Shown here piece by piece: positions 34,902-43,442 of a stretch of 64,000 bases of DNA (the first letter of the stretch is position 1; each line of letters starts with the position of its first letter). Both the position numbers and the translations under genes were made by a program. Location of the stretch: positions 7,582,353-7,646,352 of the forward strand of contig CP054936.1 of assembly GCA_013364255.1 (NCBI GenBank). Reading direction: 5' to 3'. Source of the stretch: Streptomyces seoulensis (GTDB taxonomy: Bacteria > Actinomycetota > Actinomycetes > Streptomycetales > Streptomycetaceae). The notes under the pieces were generated by a model. It did not search any database. It saw only the letters and a program-made list of their open reading frames with translations, and was not told where the DNA came from.

Positions 34902-36848
34902 GTGACCATTCTGGAGAGCATCCGGGGACCACGCGACCTGAAGGCGCTGTCCGAGGCGGAACTCGGCGAACTGTCCGACGAGATACGTGACTTCCTGGTG
35001 CGGGCGGTCGCCAGGACCGGCGGTCACCTGGGGCCCAACCTGGGGGTGGTGGAACTCACCGTCGCACTGCACCGGGTCTTCGATTCGCCCACCGACCGGA
35101 TCCTGTGGGACACCGGCCACCAGAGCTATGTGCACAAGCTCTTGACGGGCCGTCAGGACTTCTCGAAGCTGCGCGGCAAGGGCGGCCTGTCCGGCTACCC
35201 CTCGCGCGAGGAGTCCGAGCACGACGTCATCGAGAACAGCCACGCCTCCACCGCGCTGGGCTGGGCCGACGGCCTCGCCAAGGCGCGCGACGTACGCGGC
35301 GGGAGCGGACACGTGGTCGCCGTCATCGGCGACGGCGCGCTGACCGGCGGCATGGCCTGGGAGGCCCTGAACAACATCGCGGCCGCCCGCGACCGCCCCC
35401 TGATCATCGTCGTCAACGACAACGAGCGCTCCTACGCGCCCACCATCGGCGGCCTCGCCAACCACCTGGCCACCCTGCGCACCACCGACGGCTACGAGAA
35501 GTTCCTCGCCTGGGGCAAGGAGGTGCTACGGCGCACCCCCGTCGTCGGCGGCACCCTCTACGAGTCGCTGCACGGAGCGAAGAAGGGCTTCAAGGACGCC
35601 TTCGCCCCCCAGGGCATGTTTGAGGACCTGGGACTGAAGTACCTCGGCCCGATCGACGGGCACGACCCGCGCGCCCTGGAGTCGGCGCTGCGCCGCGCCC
35701 AACGCTTCCACGGCCCGGTCCTCGTGCACTGCCTCACCGAGAAGGGCCGCGGCTACGAACCGGCCCTCGCGAACGAGGAGGACCACTTCCACACCGTCGG
35801 CGCGATGGACCCGCTCACCTGCGCCCCGCTCGCCCCCTCGGGCGGCCCGTCGTGGACCTCCGTGTTCGGCGAGGAGATGGCGCGCATCGGCGAGGAGCGC
35901 GAGGACGTGGTGGCGATCACCGCGGCCATGCTGCGTCCGGTGGGCCTCGGGGAGTTCGCCGAGCGCTTCCCGGACCGGGTGTGGGACGTCGGCATCGCCG
36001 AGCAGCACGCGGCCGTCTCCGCGGCCGGCCTCGCCACCGGCGGACTGCACCCCGTCGTCGCCGTCTACGCCACCTTCCTCAACCGCGCCTTCGACCAACT
36101 GCTCATGGACGTGGCCCTGCACCGGTGCGGCGTCACCTTCGTGCTGGACCGGGCGGGGGTGACCGGCGTCGACGGCGCCTCCCACAACGGCATGTGGGAC
36201 CTGTCCGTCCTCCAGGTCGTCCCCGGCCTCAGGATCGCCGCGCCGCGCGACGCCGCCCAACTGCGCGCCCAGCTGCGCGAGGCCGTCGCCGTGGACGACG
36301 CGCCCACCCTGGTCCGCTTCCCCAAGGAGTCCGTCGGGCCGGAGATCGAGGCCGTCGACCGGGTGGGCGGCATGGACGTCCTGCACCGGGCGCGGCGGCC
36401 CGAGGTGCTGTTCGTCGCCGTCGGCGTGATGGCGCCGGTGTGCCTCCGGGCCGCCGAACTGCTGGAGGCGCGCGGCATCGGCTGCACGGTCGTCGACCCG
36501 CGCTGGGTCAAACCCGTCGACCCCGCCCTGCCGGACCTGGCCGCCGCGCACCGGCTGGTGGCCGTGGTGGAGGACAACAGCCGGGCGGCCGGCGTCGGCT
36601 CCGCCGTCTCCCTGGCCCTGGGAGACGCCGAAGTGGACGTCCCGGTACGGCGGTTCGGCGTCCCGGAGCAGTTCCTCGCGCACGCCAAGCGCGCCGAGGT
36701 GCTCGCCGACATCGGTCTGACGCCGGTCGAGATCGCCGGCCGCGTCGGCGCGAGCCTCGCCGCCCGGGAGCGCACCGCGGACGTACCGGCCCAGCGGCCC
36801 GCCGGCGCGGCCGGGACCCCCATGCCAGTCAAGGAGACGACGGAATGA
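34902..36848 (+). CDS. dxs: 1-deoxy-D-xylulose-5-phosphate synthase
   Basis: 648 residues from GTG 34902. The thiamine-diphosphate motif is VAVIGDGALTGGMAWEALNN, the active-site His region is DTGHQSYVHKLLTGR, and IAEQHAAVSAAGLATGG is the transketolase-type Glu region. It condenses pyruvate and glyceraldehyde-3-phosphate in the first MEP step. Most Streptomyces have a second dxs elsewhere, so this copy probably raises precursor supply for hopanoids. Overlaps the next gene by ATGA. Confidence 0.96.
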   Translation: MTILESIRGPRDLKALSEAELGELSDEIRDFLVRAVARTGGHLGPNLGVVELTVALHRVFDSPTDRILWDTGHQSYVHKLLTGRQDFSKLRGKGGLSGYPSREESEHDVIENSHASTALGWADGLAKARDVRGGSGHVVAVIGDGALTGGMAWEALNNIAAARDRPLIIVVNDNERSYAPTIGGLANHLATLRTTDGYEKFLAWGKEVLRRTPVVGGTLYESLHGAKKGFKDAFAPQGMFEDLGLKYLGPIDGHDPRALESALRRAQRFHGPVLVHCLTEKGRGYEPALANEEDHFHTVGAMDPLTCAPLAPSGGPSWTSVFGEEMARIGEEREDVVAITAAMLRPVGLGEFAERFPDRVWDVGIAEQHAAVSAAGLATGGLHPVVAVYATFLNRAFDQLLMDVALHRCGVTFVLDRAGVTGVDGASHNGMWDLSVLQVVPGLRIAAPRDAAQLRAQLREAVAVDDAPTLVRFPKESVGPEIEAVDRVGGMDVLHRARRPEVLFVAVGVMAPVCLRAAELLEARGIGCTVVDPRWVKPVDPALPDLAAAHRLVAVVEDNSRAAGVGSAVSLALGDAEVDVPVRRFGVPEQFLAHAKRAEVLADIGLTPVEIAGRVGASLAARERTADVPAQRPAGAAGTPMPVKETTE

Positions 36849-38227
36849 CCACGGAGTTCGACCTCGGCGCCCTGCTGGCCGAGCGCGGAGCCGAGCGCTA
36901 CGAGCTGCACACCCGGCACCTCAACCACCAACTGCCGCGCATGCTGCACACCATCGGCTTCGACAAGGTCTACGAGCGGGCCGAGGGCGCGTACTTCTGG
37001 GACGCCGAGGGCGACGACTACCTGGACATGCTCGCCGGGTTCGGGGTGATGGGCCTGGGCCGTCACCACCCGGTCGTCCGCAAGGCGCTGCACGACGTCC
37101 TGGACGCCCAGCTCGCCGACCTGACCCGGTTCGACTGCCAGCCGCTGCCCGGCCTGCTGGCGGAGCGGCTGCTCGCGCACAGCCCGCACCTGGACCGGGT
37201 GTTCTTCGGCAACAGCGGCACCGAGGCGGTGGAGACCGCGCTGAAGTTCGCCCGCCGTGCCACCGGCCGACGGCGCGTCCTGTACTGCGAGCACTCCTTC
37301 CACGGCCTGACCGCCGGCTCGCTCTCCGTCAACGGCGAGGAGGGCTTCCGGGACGGCTTCGGCCCGCTGCTGCCCGACACCGCCGTACCGCTCGGCGACC
37401 TCGACGCGCTCGCCCGAGAGCTGAAGAAGGGCGACGTGGCCGCCCTGATCGTCGAGCCGATCCAGGGCAAGGGCGTGCACGAGAGCCCGCCCGGCTATCT
37501 GCGCGCCGCCCAGGAACTGCTGCACCGGCACAAGGCGCTGCTCATCGCCGACGAGGTGCAGACCGGGCTCGGCCGCACCGGCGACTTCTACGCCTACCAG
37601 CACGAGGCCGGCGTCGAACCGGACCTGGTGTGCGTCGCCAAGGCCCTGTCCGGCGGCTATGTGCCGGTCGGCGCCACCCTCGGCAAGGACTGGATCTTCA
37701 AGAAGGTCTACTCCTCCCTCGACCGGGTGCTGGTGCACTCGGCGAGCTTCGGGTCCAACGCCCAGGCGATGGCCGCGGGCCTGGCCGTGCTCTCGGTCAT
37801 GGAGAACGAGCAGATCGTCGCCAACGCCCGCGCCACCGGCGACCTGCTGAAGTCCCGGCTGGCCCGGCTGACGGACAAGTACGAACTGCTCGCCGACGTG
37901 CGCGGCCGGGGCCTGATGATCGGCATCGAGTTCGGCCGGCCCAAGTCGCTGAAGCTGCGCGGCCGGTGGACCATGCTCCAGGCGGCCCGCAAGGGCCTGT
38001 TCGCGCAGATGGTGGTCGTCCCGCTGCTCCAGCGCCACCGCATCCTCACCCAGGTCTCCGGCGACCACCTGGAGGTGATCAAGCTGATCCCGCCGCTGGT
38101 CGTCGGCGAGCGCGAGGTGGACCGGTTCGTGGACGCCTTCACCGCCGTGATGGACGACGCGCACAACGGCGGACTGATGTGGGACTTCGGGAAGACCCTG
38201 GTCAAGCAGGCGGTCGCCAACCGCTGA
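36845..38227 (+). CDS. hpnO: class III aminotransferase, HpnO-like
   Basis: 460 residues from ATG 36845 (ATGA overlap with dxs). FFGNSGTEAVETALKFARR and IADEVQTGLGRTG are the class III features, and the PLP lysine is in VCVAKALSGGYVPVGATL. In hopanoid clusters this enzyme is thought to make the terminal amine of aminobacteriohopanetriol. The name is by position and family; related ornithine-type substrates cannot be excluded. It is the last catalytic gene of the operon. Confidence 0.85.
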   Translation: MTTEFDLGALLAERGAERYELHTRHLNHQLPRMLHTIGFDKVYERAEGAYFWDAEGDDYLDMLAGFGVMGLGRHHPVVRKALHDVLDAQLADLTRFDCQPLPGLLAERLLAHSPHLDRVFFGNSGTEAVETALKFARRATGRRRVLYCEHSFHGLTAGSLSVNGEEGFRDGFGPLLPDTAVPLGDLDALARELKKGDVAALIVEPIQGKGVHESPPGYLRAAQELLHRHKALLIADEVQTGLGRTGDFYAYQHEAGVEPDLVCVAKALSGGYVPVGATLGKDWIFKKVYSSLDRVLVHSASFGSNAQAMAAGLAVLSVMENEQIVANARATGDLLKSRLARLTDKYELLADVRGRGLMIGIEFGRPKSLKLRGRWTMLQAARKGLFAQMVVVPLLQRHRILTQVSGDHLEVIKLIPPLVVGEREVDRFVDAFTAVMDDAHNGGLMWDFGKTLVKQAVANR

Positions 38228-38245
38228 GCGGACCCCTCCGGCGCT

Positions 38246-38282
38246 TTTGCCTCTGAGGCAAGAAATTTGCCGCAGAGGCAAA
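38246..38282. promoter_or_regulatory. large palindromic operator before the XRE-cupin gene
   Basis: Two 16-base arms, TTTGCCTCTGAGGCAA (38246-38261) and TTGCCGCAGAGGCAAA (38267-38282), are inverted copies with one mismatch around a five-base spacer. The left arm is itself a near palindrome (TTGCCTC-T-GAGGCAA). The right end includes the AGAGG ribosome site and touches GTG 38284, so a bound repressor would block both transcription and translation. Autoregulation by the following XRE protein is the simplest idea. Confidence 0.75.
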
Positions 38283-38283
38283 G

Positions 38284-38925
38284 GTGCGACTGAATGGAGG
38301 CATGAGCTCCTCCGAGTCCGAGCCCCCGGCGCGGCCGGCCGACACCCTGCCCGCCGTCGCGCCCCAGCTGCGCGCGTTGCGCCGTCGCGCCTCCCTCACC
38401 CTGGAGGCCGCAGCCCGCGCCGCGGGGCTCTCGCCCGCCCACCTCTCCCGGCTGGAGACCGGGCAGCGCCAGCCCTCGCTGCCGATGCTGCTCGCGCTCG
38501 CCCGCATCTACGGTACGACGGTCTCCGAACTGCTCGGCGAGACGGTCGCCGACCGGGACGCGATCGTGCGCGCCGGGGACATGGAACCCACCCGGGCCGG
38601 CGGCTGGACGTACTGGCAGGCCGGCGCTTCCGGCCGCGGGATGCAGTCCCTGCGGGTCCGCGTCCCGTACGGCTCCCAGGGCGACATCGTCCGCGTCCAC
38701 CCCGGCGAGGAGTGGCTGTACGTCCTCAGGGGGCGGCTGCGGCTGCGCCTGGGGGACACCGCCTACCTGCTCGCGCCCGGGGACAGCGCGCACTTCGACT
38801 CGCTGACCCCGCACCGGATCGCCGCCGAGGACCCGGACGGGCTCGAACTGCTTTTCGTCCACACCCTGTTGCAGAGTCCCACGGCCGCGCTGTGCCTGGG
38901 CCCCCTCACCGGAGACATGCCATGA
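38284..38925 (+). CDS. XRE-family regulator with C-terminal cupin
   Basis: 213 residues from GTG 38284, with AGAGG five bases upstream; ATG 38302 is a shorter alternative. The helix-turn-helix TLEAAARAAGLSPAHLSRLETGQRQP (written in part) lies near residues 40-65. A cupin fold follows (VRVHPGEEWLYVLRGRLRLRL and LAPGDSAHFDSLTPHRI). This arrangement is typical of small-molecule-sensing repressors. It follows the hopanoid operon in the same direction but after a strong operator, so it is probably its own unit. Its stop overlaps the small membrane protein start. Confidence 0.9.
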   Translation: MRLNGGMSSSESEPPARPADTLPAVAPQLRALRRRASLTLEAAARAAGLSPAHLSRLETGQRQPSLPMLLALARIYGTTVSELLGETVADRDAIVRAGDMEPTRAGGWTYWQAGASGRGMQSLRVRVPYGSQGDIVRVHPGEEWLYVLRGRLRLRLGDTAYLLAPGDSAHFDSLTPHRIAAEDPDGLELLFVHTLLQSPTAALCLGPLTGDMP

Positions 38926-39044
38926 CCGACATGGAAGAGAAGTTCCCGCGCGCGCTGTGGGTCCGGCTGATCATCTACATCGCGGTCGGACACGTCTTCG
39001 CCGCCTTCATCTGGCTGTTGTTCGAGGTCGGCGCGAAGCAGTAG
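38922..39044 (+). CDS. 40-residue membrane protein (DUF6126-like)
   Basis: ATG 38922 overlaps the regulator stop as ATGA. The product has one hydrophobic helix (LWVRLIIYIAVGHVFAAFIW) after a short charged N-terminus MTDMEEKFPRA. It looks like the short family I recall as DUF6126, found with XRE-cupin regulators in streptomycetes. The coupling implies stoichiometric production with the regulator. It could be a membrane anchor or the regulated effector. Function is unknown. Confidence 0.75.
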   Translation: MTDMEEKFPRALWVRLIIYIAVGHVFAAFIWLLFEVGAKQ

Positions 39045-39052
39045 CCGGCCGG

Positions 39053-39850
39053 TCAGTCCAGCAGGCGTGCGCGCAGCCGCTCGCGGGTCGCCGGGGCGAG
39101 CCCGAGACCCCGCTCCAGATAGGCGTCCACACCGCCCCAGGTCTCCTCGACGGTCTCCAGGGCGGCCGTCAGGTACTCGGCGCGCGCGTCGAACAGCGGG
39201 CTGAGCAGCTCCATGACCTCGGGGGAGTACGCCGAGGCCGAGGCGCCGCTGCGGCGCACCTTGTAGCGGCGGTGCTTGGCGTTGGACTCCAGGTAGTCCG
39301 CGACGATCGCGTCCCGCTCCACGCCGAGCGCGAGCAGGGTCACCGCGATCGACAGCCCCGCGCGGTCCTTGCCCGCGGCGCAGTGCATCAGCGCCGGGAC
39401 GCTGTCCTCGGCGAGGGCGTGCAGCACCCGCGCGTGCTCGCCGGTGCGCTCCTTGACGATGGTGCGGTACGAGGCGATCATCCGGTCCGCGCCCTTGCCG
39501 TCGGCCAGGATCGCCCGCAGCTGGTCCAGGTCGCCGTCGCGGACCATCTTCCAGAACTCCGCGCCGTCCGCCGGGTCGCTCAGTGGCAGGTTGACGTTGC
39601 GCACACCGGGCAGCTCGACGTCCGGGCCTTCCAGCCTGCGGTCGGCCGCGTTGCGGAAGTCGAAGATGGTGTGCAGTCCCAGCGAGGCGAGGAAGACCGC
39701 GTCCTCGGCGGTGGCGTGCGCGAGGTGGCCGCTGCGGAACAGCACTCCGTGCCGCACCCGCCGTCCGTCCACGGTGGGCAGCCCGCCCACATCGCGGAAG
39801 TTGCGCACTCCGGCCAGCTCCGGCTCGGTCGACGGGACCTGCTGCGTCAC
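39053..39850 (-). CDS. tyrosine-protein phosphatase
   Basis: About 265 residues from GTG 39850, with GAGGAG upstream. The active-site loop HCAAGKDRAG matches HCxxGKDRxG of the atypical (MptpB-like) bacterial tyrosine phosphatases. VRNFRDVGGLPTVDG at the start and FRSGHLAHAT are further family features. No signal peptide is evident. It may dephosphorylate protein tyrosines or phosphoinositides. It converges with the small membrane protein gene, separated by 8 bases. Confidence 0.92.
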   Translation of the reverse strand: MTQQVPSTEPELAGVRNFRDVGGLPTVDGRRVRHGVLFRSGHLAHATAEDAVFLASLGLHTIFDFRNAADRRLEGPDVELPGVRNVNLPLSDPADGAEFWKMVRDGDLDQLRAILADGKGADRMIASYRTIVKERTGEHARVLHALAEDSVPALMHCAAGKDRAGLSIAVTLLALGVERDAIVADYLESNAKHRRYKVRRSGASASAYSPEVMELLSPLFDARAEYLTAALETVEETWGGVDAYLERGLGLAPATRERLRARLLD

Positions 39851-40046
39851 GGGGACTCCTCGCTTTCGGCCCCGCTCCATGGCTCGTCGGCGGGCGCGTT
39901 ACGACGATACGACATGGATTCCTGGGGCAACGAGGCGTCCGCGACCAGCGGCCCCACCTGCACCGTCGTCGCCTGGAGAGGGGCGTATTCCCGGATGATC
40001 CAGGAATTCGGAGTGGCTTATCTCACCGAGCGTCAACCCCTGCCTA

Positions 40047-40076
40047 CGGTCGCGTAAGTCACATTCGAAGGTGAAT
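40047..40076. promoter_or_regulatory. two palindromes upstream of the SGNH hydrolase
   Basis: TACG-n4-CGTA (40047-40058) is followed at once by TCACATTCGAAGGTGA (40061-40076), a near-perfect palindrome with one mismatched pair. They lie 12-40 bases before GTG 40088. Operator function is inferred. Confidence 0.4.
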
Positions 40077-40087
40077 CATGGTCCGAC

Positions 40088-40906
40088 GTGGCAGACGATT
40101 CGAAGAGTGACAGCAGCGCAGTGATCGGGTCGTACGTGGCGGTGGGGGACAGCTTCACCGAGGGCGTCGGCGACCCCGGCCCCGACGGGGCCTTCGTCGG
40201 CTGGGCCGACCGGTTCGCCGTACTGCTCGCGGACCGGCGCCCCGAGGGCGACTTCCGGTACACCAACCTGGCCGTACGGGGGAAACTGCTCGACCAGATC
40301 GTGGCGGACCAGGTGCCGCGGGCCGTGGAGCTCGCCCCCGACCTGGTCACCTTCTGCGCGGGCGGCAACGACATCATCCGGCCCGGCACCGACCCGGACG
40401 ACGTGGCCGAGCGGTTCGAGCGGGCGGTGGCCCAGCTCACCGCGGTGTCCGGCACCGTCATGGTGACCACCGGCTTCGACACCCGCGGGGTGCCCCTGCT
40501 CAAGCACCTGCGCGGCAAGATCGCGACCTACAACGGACATGTGCGGGCCGTCGCCGACCGCTACGGCTGCCCGGTGCTCGACCTGTGGTCGCTGCGCGCC
40601 GTCCAGGACCGGCGCGCCTGGGACCACGACCGCCTGCACCTGTCGCCCGAAGGACACACCCGGGTCGCGCTGCGCGCCGGACAGGCCCTCGGGCTGGAGA
40701 TACCGGCCGACCCGGAGCAGTCCTGGCCGCCGCTGCCGCCCCGCGGCACCCTGGAGGTGCGCCGCGACGACGTCCACTGGGCGCGCGAGTTTCTGGTGCC
40801 GTGGATCGGGCGCCGACTGCGCGGCGAGTCCTCGGGCGACCATGTGACGGCGAAGGGCGCGCTGTCGCCGGACGACATCAAGTCGCGTATCCGAGCGGTT
40901 GCCTGA
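40088..40906 (+). CDS. SGNH/GDSL-type hydrolase
   Basis: 272 residues from GTG 40088. Block I is YVAVGDSFTEGVGDPG with the nucleophile Ser, then VRGKLLDQ, block III CAGGNDIIRPG and block V DHDRLHLSPEGHTR with the Asp-x-x-His-like pair. No signal peptide is visible, so the esterase or lipase should act in the cytoplasm. The gene is divergent from the tyrosine phosphatase. A long hairpin ends it. Confidence 0.93.
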   Translation: MADDSKSDSSAVIGSYVAVGDSFTEGVGDPGPDGAFVGWADRFAVLLADRRPEGDFRYTNLAVRGKLLDQIVADQVPRAVELAPDLVTFCAGGNDIIRPGTDPDDVAERFERAVAQLTAVSGTVMVTTGFDTRGVPLLKHLRGKIATYNGHVRAVADRYGCPVLDLWSLRAVQDRRAWDHDRLHLSPEGHTRVALRAGQALGLEIPADPEQSWPPLPPRGTLEVRRDDVHWAREFLVPWIGRRLRGESSGDHVTAKGALSPDDIKSRIRAVA

Positions 40907-40920
40907 CGCGGTGTCAGCTA

Positions 40921-40977
40921 CGGCGGGTCGGGGGGCGCGGGACCGGGACGGCCGGTCCCGCGCCCCCCGGCCCGCCG
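40921..40977. terminator. bidirectional terminator hairpin
   Basis: An 18-bp perfect stem (40929-40946 with 40952-40969) extends after a short mismatch by seven further pairs to 40921 and 40977. It sits between the convergent SGNH hydrolase and TetR genes and serves both strands by symmetry. Confidence 0.85.
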
Positions 40978-40980
40978 TCG

Positions 40981-41598
40981 TCACCGCGCCGCGGTCAACG
41001 CCTCGCGCCCCAGGTGCAGTTCGCGCAGCAGCGCGTCGTCCACCCACTCCTGGGCGCGGGCCCGGGCGACCGTGCCGCCGTACGAGGTCAGCTGGACGGC
41101 GAGCCCGTCCAGCAGGGCGGTCAGCCGCAGGGCGGCGCCGGCCGGGTCCGGGCAGCGGAACTCGCCCGCCGCCACCCCCTCGGCCAGGACCTCGGTGAGG
41201 GCCGCCTTCCACTCCCGGTCGAGATCCCGGGCGACCTCGCGCAGCGCGGGCTCGCGCAGCGCCGCCGCCCAGCCCTCGATCCACAGCCGCCAGCCCTTGG
41301 CGGTGCCGGTGGGGGCATACCAGCGCACGGCGGCCCGCAGCCGGCGCAGCGCCGTCGTCCGCCGGGCGAGCAGCTTGCGCAGCCGCGCGAGGTCGTCCTC
41401 GGCCGCGTGCGCGAACGTGGCGGCGACCAGCTTCTCCTTGGTGGAGAAGTGGTAGAGGACCAGCGCGTTGCTCACCCCGAGCACCGAGGCCACGTCGGCG
41501 ATCCGCAGCGCCGCCACACCGCGGGCCTCGATCTGCCCGATGGCGGCCCGCAGCAACTCCTCGCGCCGCTCCGCCACGCTCAACCGCAATCTCGCCAC
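40981..41598 (-). CDS. TetR-family regulator (BetI-type C-terminal domain)
   Basis: 205 residues. The helix-turn-helix reads LRIADVASVLGVSNALVLYHFSTKEKL near residues 30-60 (written in part). The ligand domain resembles the BetI-type C-terminal family. A perfect palindrome, ACGGGTGTTACCCGT, lies 13 bases before its start and is the probable self-operator. The metallohydrolase gene 170 bases away in the opposite direction may share control. Confidence 0.92.
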   Translation of the reverse strand: MARLRLSVAERREELLRAAIGQIEARGVAALRIADVASVLGVSNALVLYHFSTKEKLVAATFAHAAEDDLARLRKLLARRTTALRRLRAAVRWYAPTGTAKGWRLWIEGWAAALREPALREVARDLDREWKAALTEVLAEGVAAGEFRCPDPAGAALRLTALLDGLAVQLTSYGGTVARARAQEWVDDALLRELHLGREALTAAR

Positions 41599-41610
41599 GC
41601 CGTCACCCTA

Positions 41611-41625
41611 ACGGGTGTTACCCGT
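41611..41625. promoter_or_regulatory. TetR-type palindrome ACGGGT-GTT-ACCCGT
   Basis: A perfect 6-3-6 inverted repeat between the divergent TetR and MBL-hydrolase genes. Its position 13 bases before the TetR start suggests autoregulation and possibly control of the divergent gene. Confidence 0.6.
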
Positions 41626-41770
41626 GAGGCAATCTGAATTGCCGCCCCGTGCGGAAGACCCCGTACGGGGGGCGCCGGAGCCGGGTGCGGCGGACCGAAC
41701 CGGAGGGGCCGTCCGGTTGCCGGAGGCTCCCTTCATAATGGAAAACCTGACCGATCCCACTGGAGGTACC

Positions 41771-42952
41771 GTGTCCGGCTTCCGTCTCCCCGGCTCCGGG
41801 CCGCGCGCACTGCGGCCCGAGGCCTTCGGCGCGGACCCCGACGGAGCGCGTATGGCGCGCATCCGCCGCTCGCCCCACTTCAAGGACGGCGTCTTCCAGA
41901 ACCCCGGAGGACCCACGCGCATGCGGCCCTCCGGTTCGATGCTCGACTTCGCCAAGCTCTACTTCGACAAGGAGCAGCGCCCCCGCCGCTCTCCCGCGGG
42001 CACCGTCCCGGTGCACCCCACCACCTACGCCGACCTGGCCCGGCCCGCGGCCACCGGCCTGCGGCTGACCTGGCTCGGCCACTCCAGCGTGCTCGCGGAG
42101 ATCGACGGCCGGCGGGTGCTGTTCGACCCGGTGTGGGGCGCGCGCTGCTCCCCGTTCCCGTTCGCCGGCCCGGCCCGCCTGCACCCGGTGCCGCTGCCCC
42201 TGGCCGCGCTCGGCCCGGTCGACGTGGTCGTCGTCTCGCACGACCACTACGACCACCTGGACATGCCCACGATCAAGGCGCTGGCCGGCACCGACACCCT
42301 CTTCGCCGTACCGCTGGGCGTCGGCGCCCACCTCGAACGCTGGGGCGTCGGCGCCGACCGGCTGCGCGAGCTGGACTGGCACGAGGCCACCGAGGTCGGC
42401 GGCCTCACCCTGACCGCCACCCCGGCCCGCCACTTCTGCGGCCGCGGCCTGCGCAACACCCAGCACACCCTGTGGGCGTCCTGGGTCGTCGCGGGCGAGG
42501 AGCACCGCATCTACCACAGCGGGGACACCGGCTACTTCGACGGTTTCACCGACATAGGCGCCGCGCACGGCCCGTTCGACGCCACGATGATCCAGATCGG
42601 CGCGTACTCCGAGTTCTGGCCCGACATTCACATGACGCCCGAGGAAGGCGTGCGCGCCCATCTCGACCTCCAGGGCGGCACACCGCACGGCGCCCTGCTG
42701 CCGATCCACTGGGGCACCTTCAACCTGGCCCCGCACCCGTGGGCGGAGCCGGGGGAGTGGACGCTGGCCGCCGGCGAGGCGGTCGGCCAGACGGTGGCCT
42801 GCCCGATCCCCGGCCAGCCGTTCGAGCCGGCCGGCGAGATCCCCACGCGGCCGTGGTGGCGCGACGTCTCGCAGACGCTCAGCCGCGAGTGGCCGGCGCC
42901 GGACCTGGCGTTGCGGACGACGCGGGGTCTCGACCTGGTCGCCGAGGACTGA
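41771..42952 (+). CDS. MBL-fold metallohydrolase (UlaG/NAPE-PLD-like)
   Basis: About 393 residues from GTG 41771, with GGAGG at 41762-41766. In-frame ATG 41738 is an alternative. The metal-site motif VVSHDHYDHLDMPT (HxHxDH), HSGDTGYF and LLPIHWGTFNL are those of MBL-fold lactonase/NAPE-PLD-like enzymes, and WLGHSSVLAEIDGRRVLFDPVWG precedes them. No signal peptide. The substrate is probably a phospholipid-like or lactone compound and is not predictable. Confidence 0.92.
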   Translation: MSGFRLPGSGPRALRPEAFGADPDGARMARIRRSPHFKDGVFQNPGGPTRMRPSGSMLDFAKLYFDKEQRPRRSPAGTVPVHPTTYADLARPAATGLRLTWLGHSSVLAEIDGRRVLFDPVWGARCSPFPFAGPARLHPVPLPLAALGPVDVVVVSHDHYDHLDMPTIKALAGTDTLFAVPLGVGAHLERWGVGADRLRELDWHEATEVGGLTLTATPARHFCGRGLRNTQHTLWASWVVAGEEHRIYHSGDTGYFDGFTDIGAAHGPFDATMIQIGAYSEFWPDIHMTPEEGVRAHLDLQGGTPHGALLPIHWGTFNLAPHPWAEPGEWTLAAGEAVGQTVACPIPGQPFEPAGEIPTRPWWRDVSQTLSREWPAPDLALRTTRGLDLVAED

Positions 42953-42981
42953 GCACGACGGCCGGCGGGCGCGCGCCCGGT

Positions 42982-43306
42982 GGGCGTCAGTCGGCGTGGA
43001 CGACCGTGATCAGGCGTTCGGGGCCGGGGGCCTCCAGTTCGTCCAGGACGGCGGTGGCCAGGTCCTCGGCGCTGATCCACGAGCGGCCGTCGGCCGCGGT
43101 GAGCAGGGTGTCGGCGCCGCGCCGGTAGCGGCCGGTGCGTTCACCGGGGGCGAGCAGGGCCGGCGGGCACAGGTAGACCCAGTCGGCGTCCGGGTGGTCC
43201 CGGCAGGTCCGCAACTGGGCGATCCCGGCGAGCGCGACGGGCCGTATCGCGGCGGGCACGTGGGCGGGGTCGTCGGCGACCAGCAGTCCGGGTGCGCCAG
43301 GGCTGC
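42982..43306. repeat. 325-bp direct repeat, copy A
   Basis: This segment aligns without a gap to 44177-44501 (constant offset 1195). It covers the last third of the NAD(P)-binding gene, and the two copies diverge sharply at both ends. Few mismatches are scattered through it, so the duplication is not brand-new. Confidence 0.9.
42987..43306 (-). pseudogene. truncated copy of the NAD(P)-binding gene (C-terminal third)
   Basis: The minus-strand frame encodes the C-terminal 105 or so residues of the gene at 44182-44862 (from about SPGAPG, through IRPVALAGIAQLR and CPPALLAPGERTGRYRRGADTLL to the end), with about six amino-acid differences in the last 90. The Rossmann nucleotide-binding half is missing. 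The internal ATG at 43259 could initiate a 90-residue peptide, but without the fold it should be inactive. Confidence 0.85.
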
Positions 43307-43321
43307 TGCGGATTCTGAGGG

Positions 43322-43438
43322 AGACCGATCCTGATCACGTTCCTGCCCGCCGGCACACTCACCGAGTGCGACCGGGCCGCCGGCAGCCGGGCCGACCTCT
43401 CCCACAAGCACCGCCACCACGGCGTGAACGTGCAGGTC
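43322..43438 (+). pseudogene. remnant of a DDE-type (IS5/DDE_Tnp_4-like) transposase
   Basis: The plus-strand frame reads RPILITFLPAGTLTECDRA followed by GSRADLSHKHRHHGVNVQV. This matches the core of Streptomyces DDE_Tnp_4 transposases (a DGTL-like segment and the KHRHHGxNVQV segment). It stops abruptly at 43438, where the frame joins unrelated sequence. It is a scar of an insertion sequence rather than an active element. Confidence 0.65.
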
Positions 43439-43442
43439 GGGG

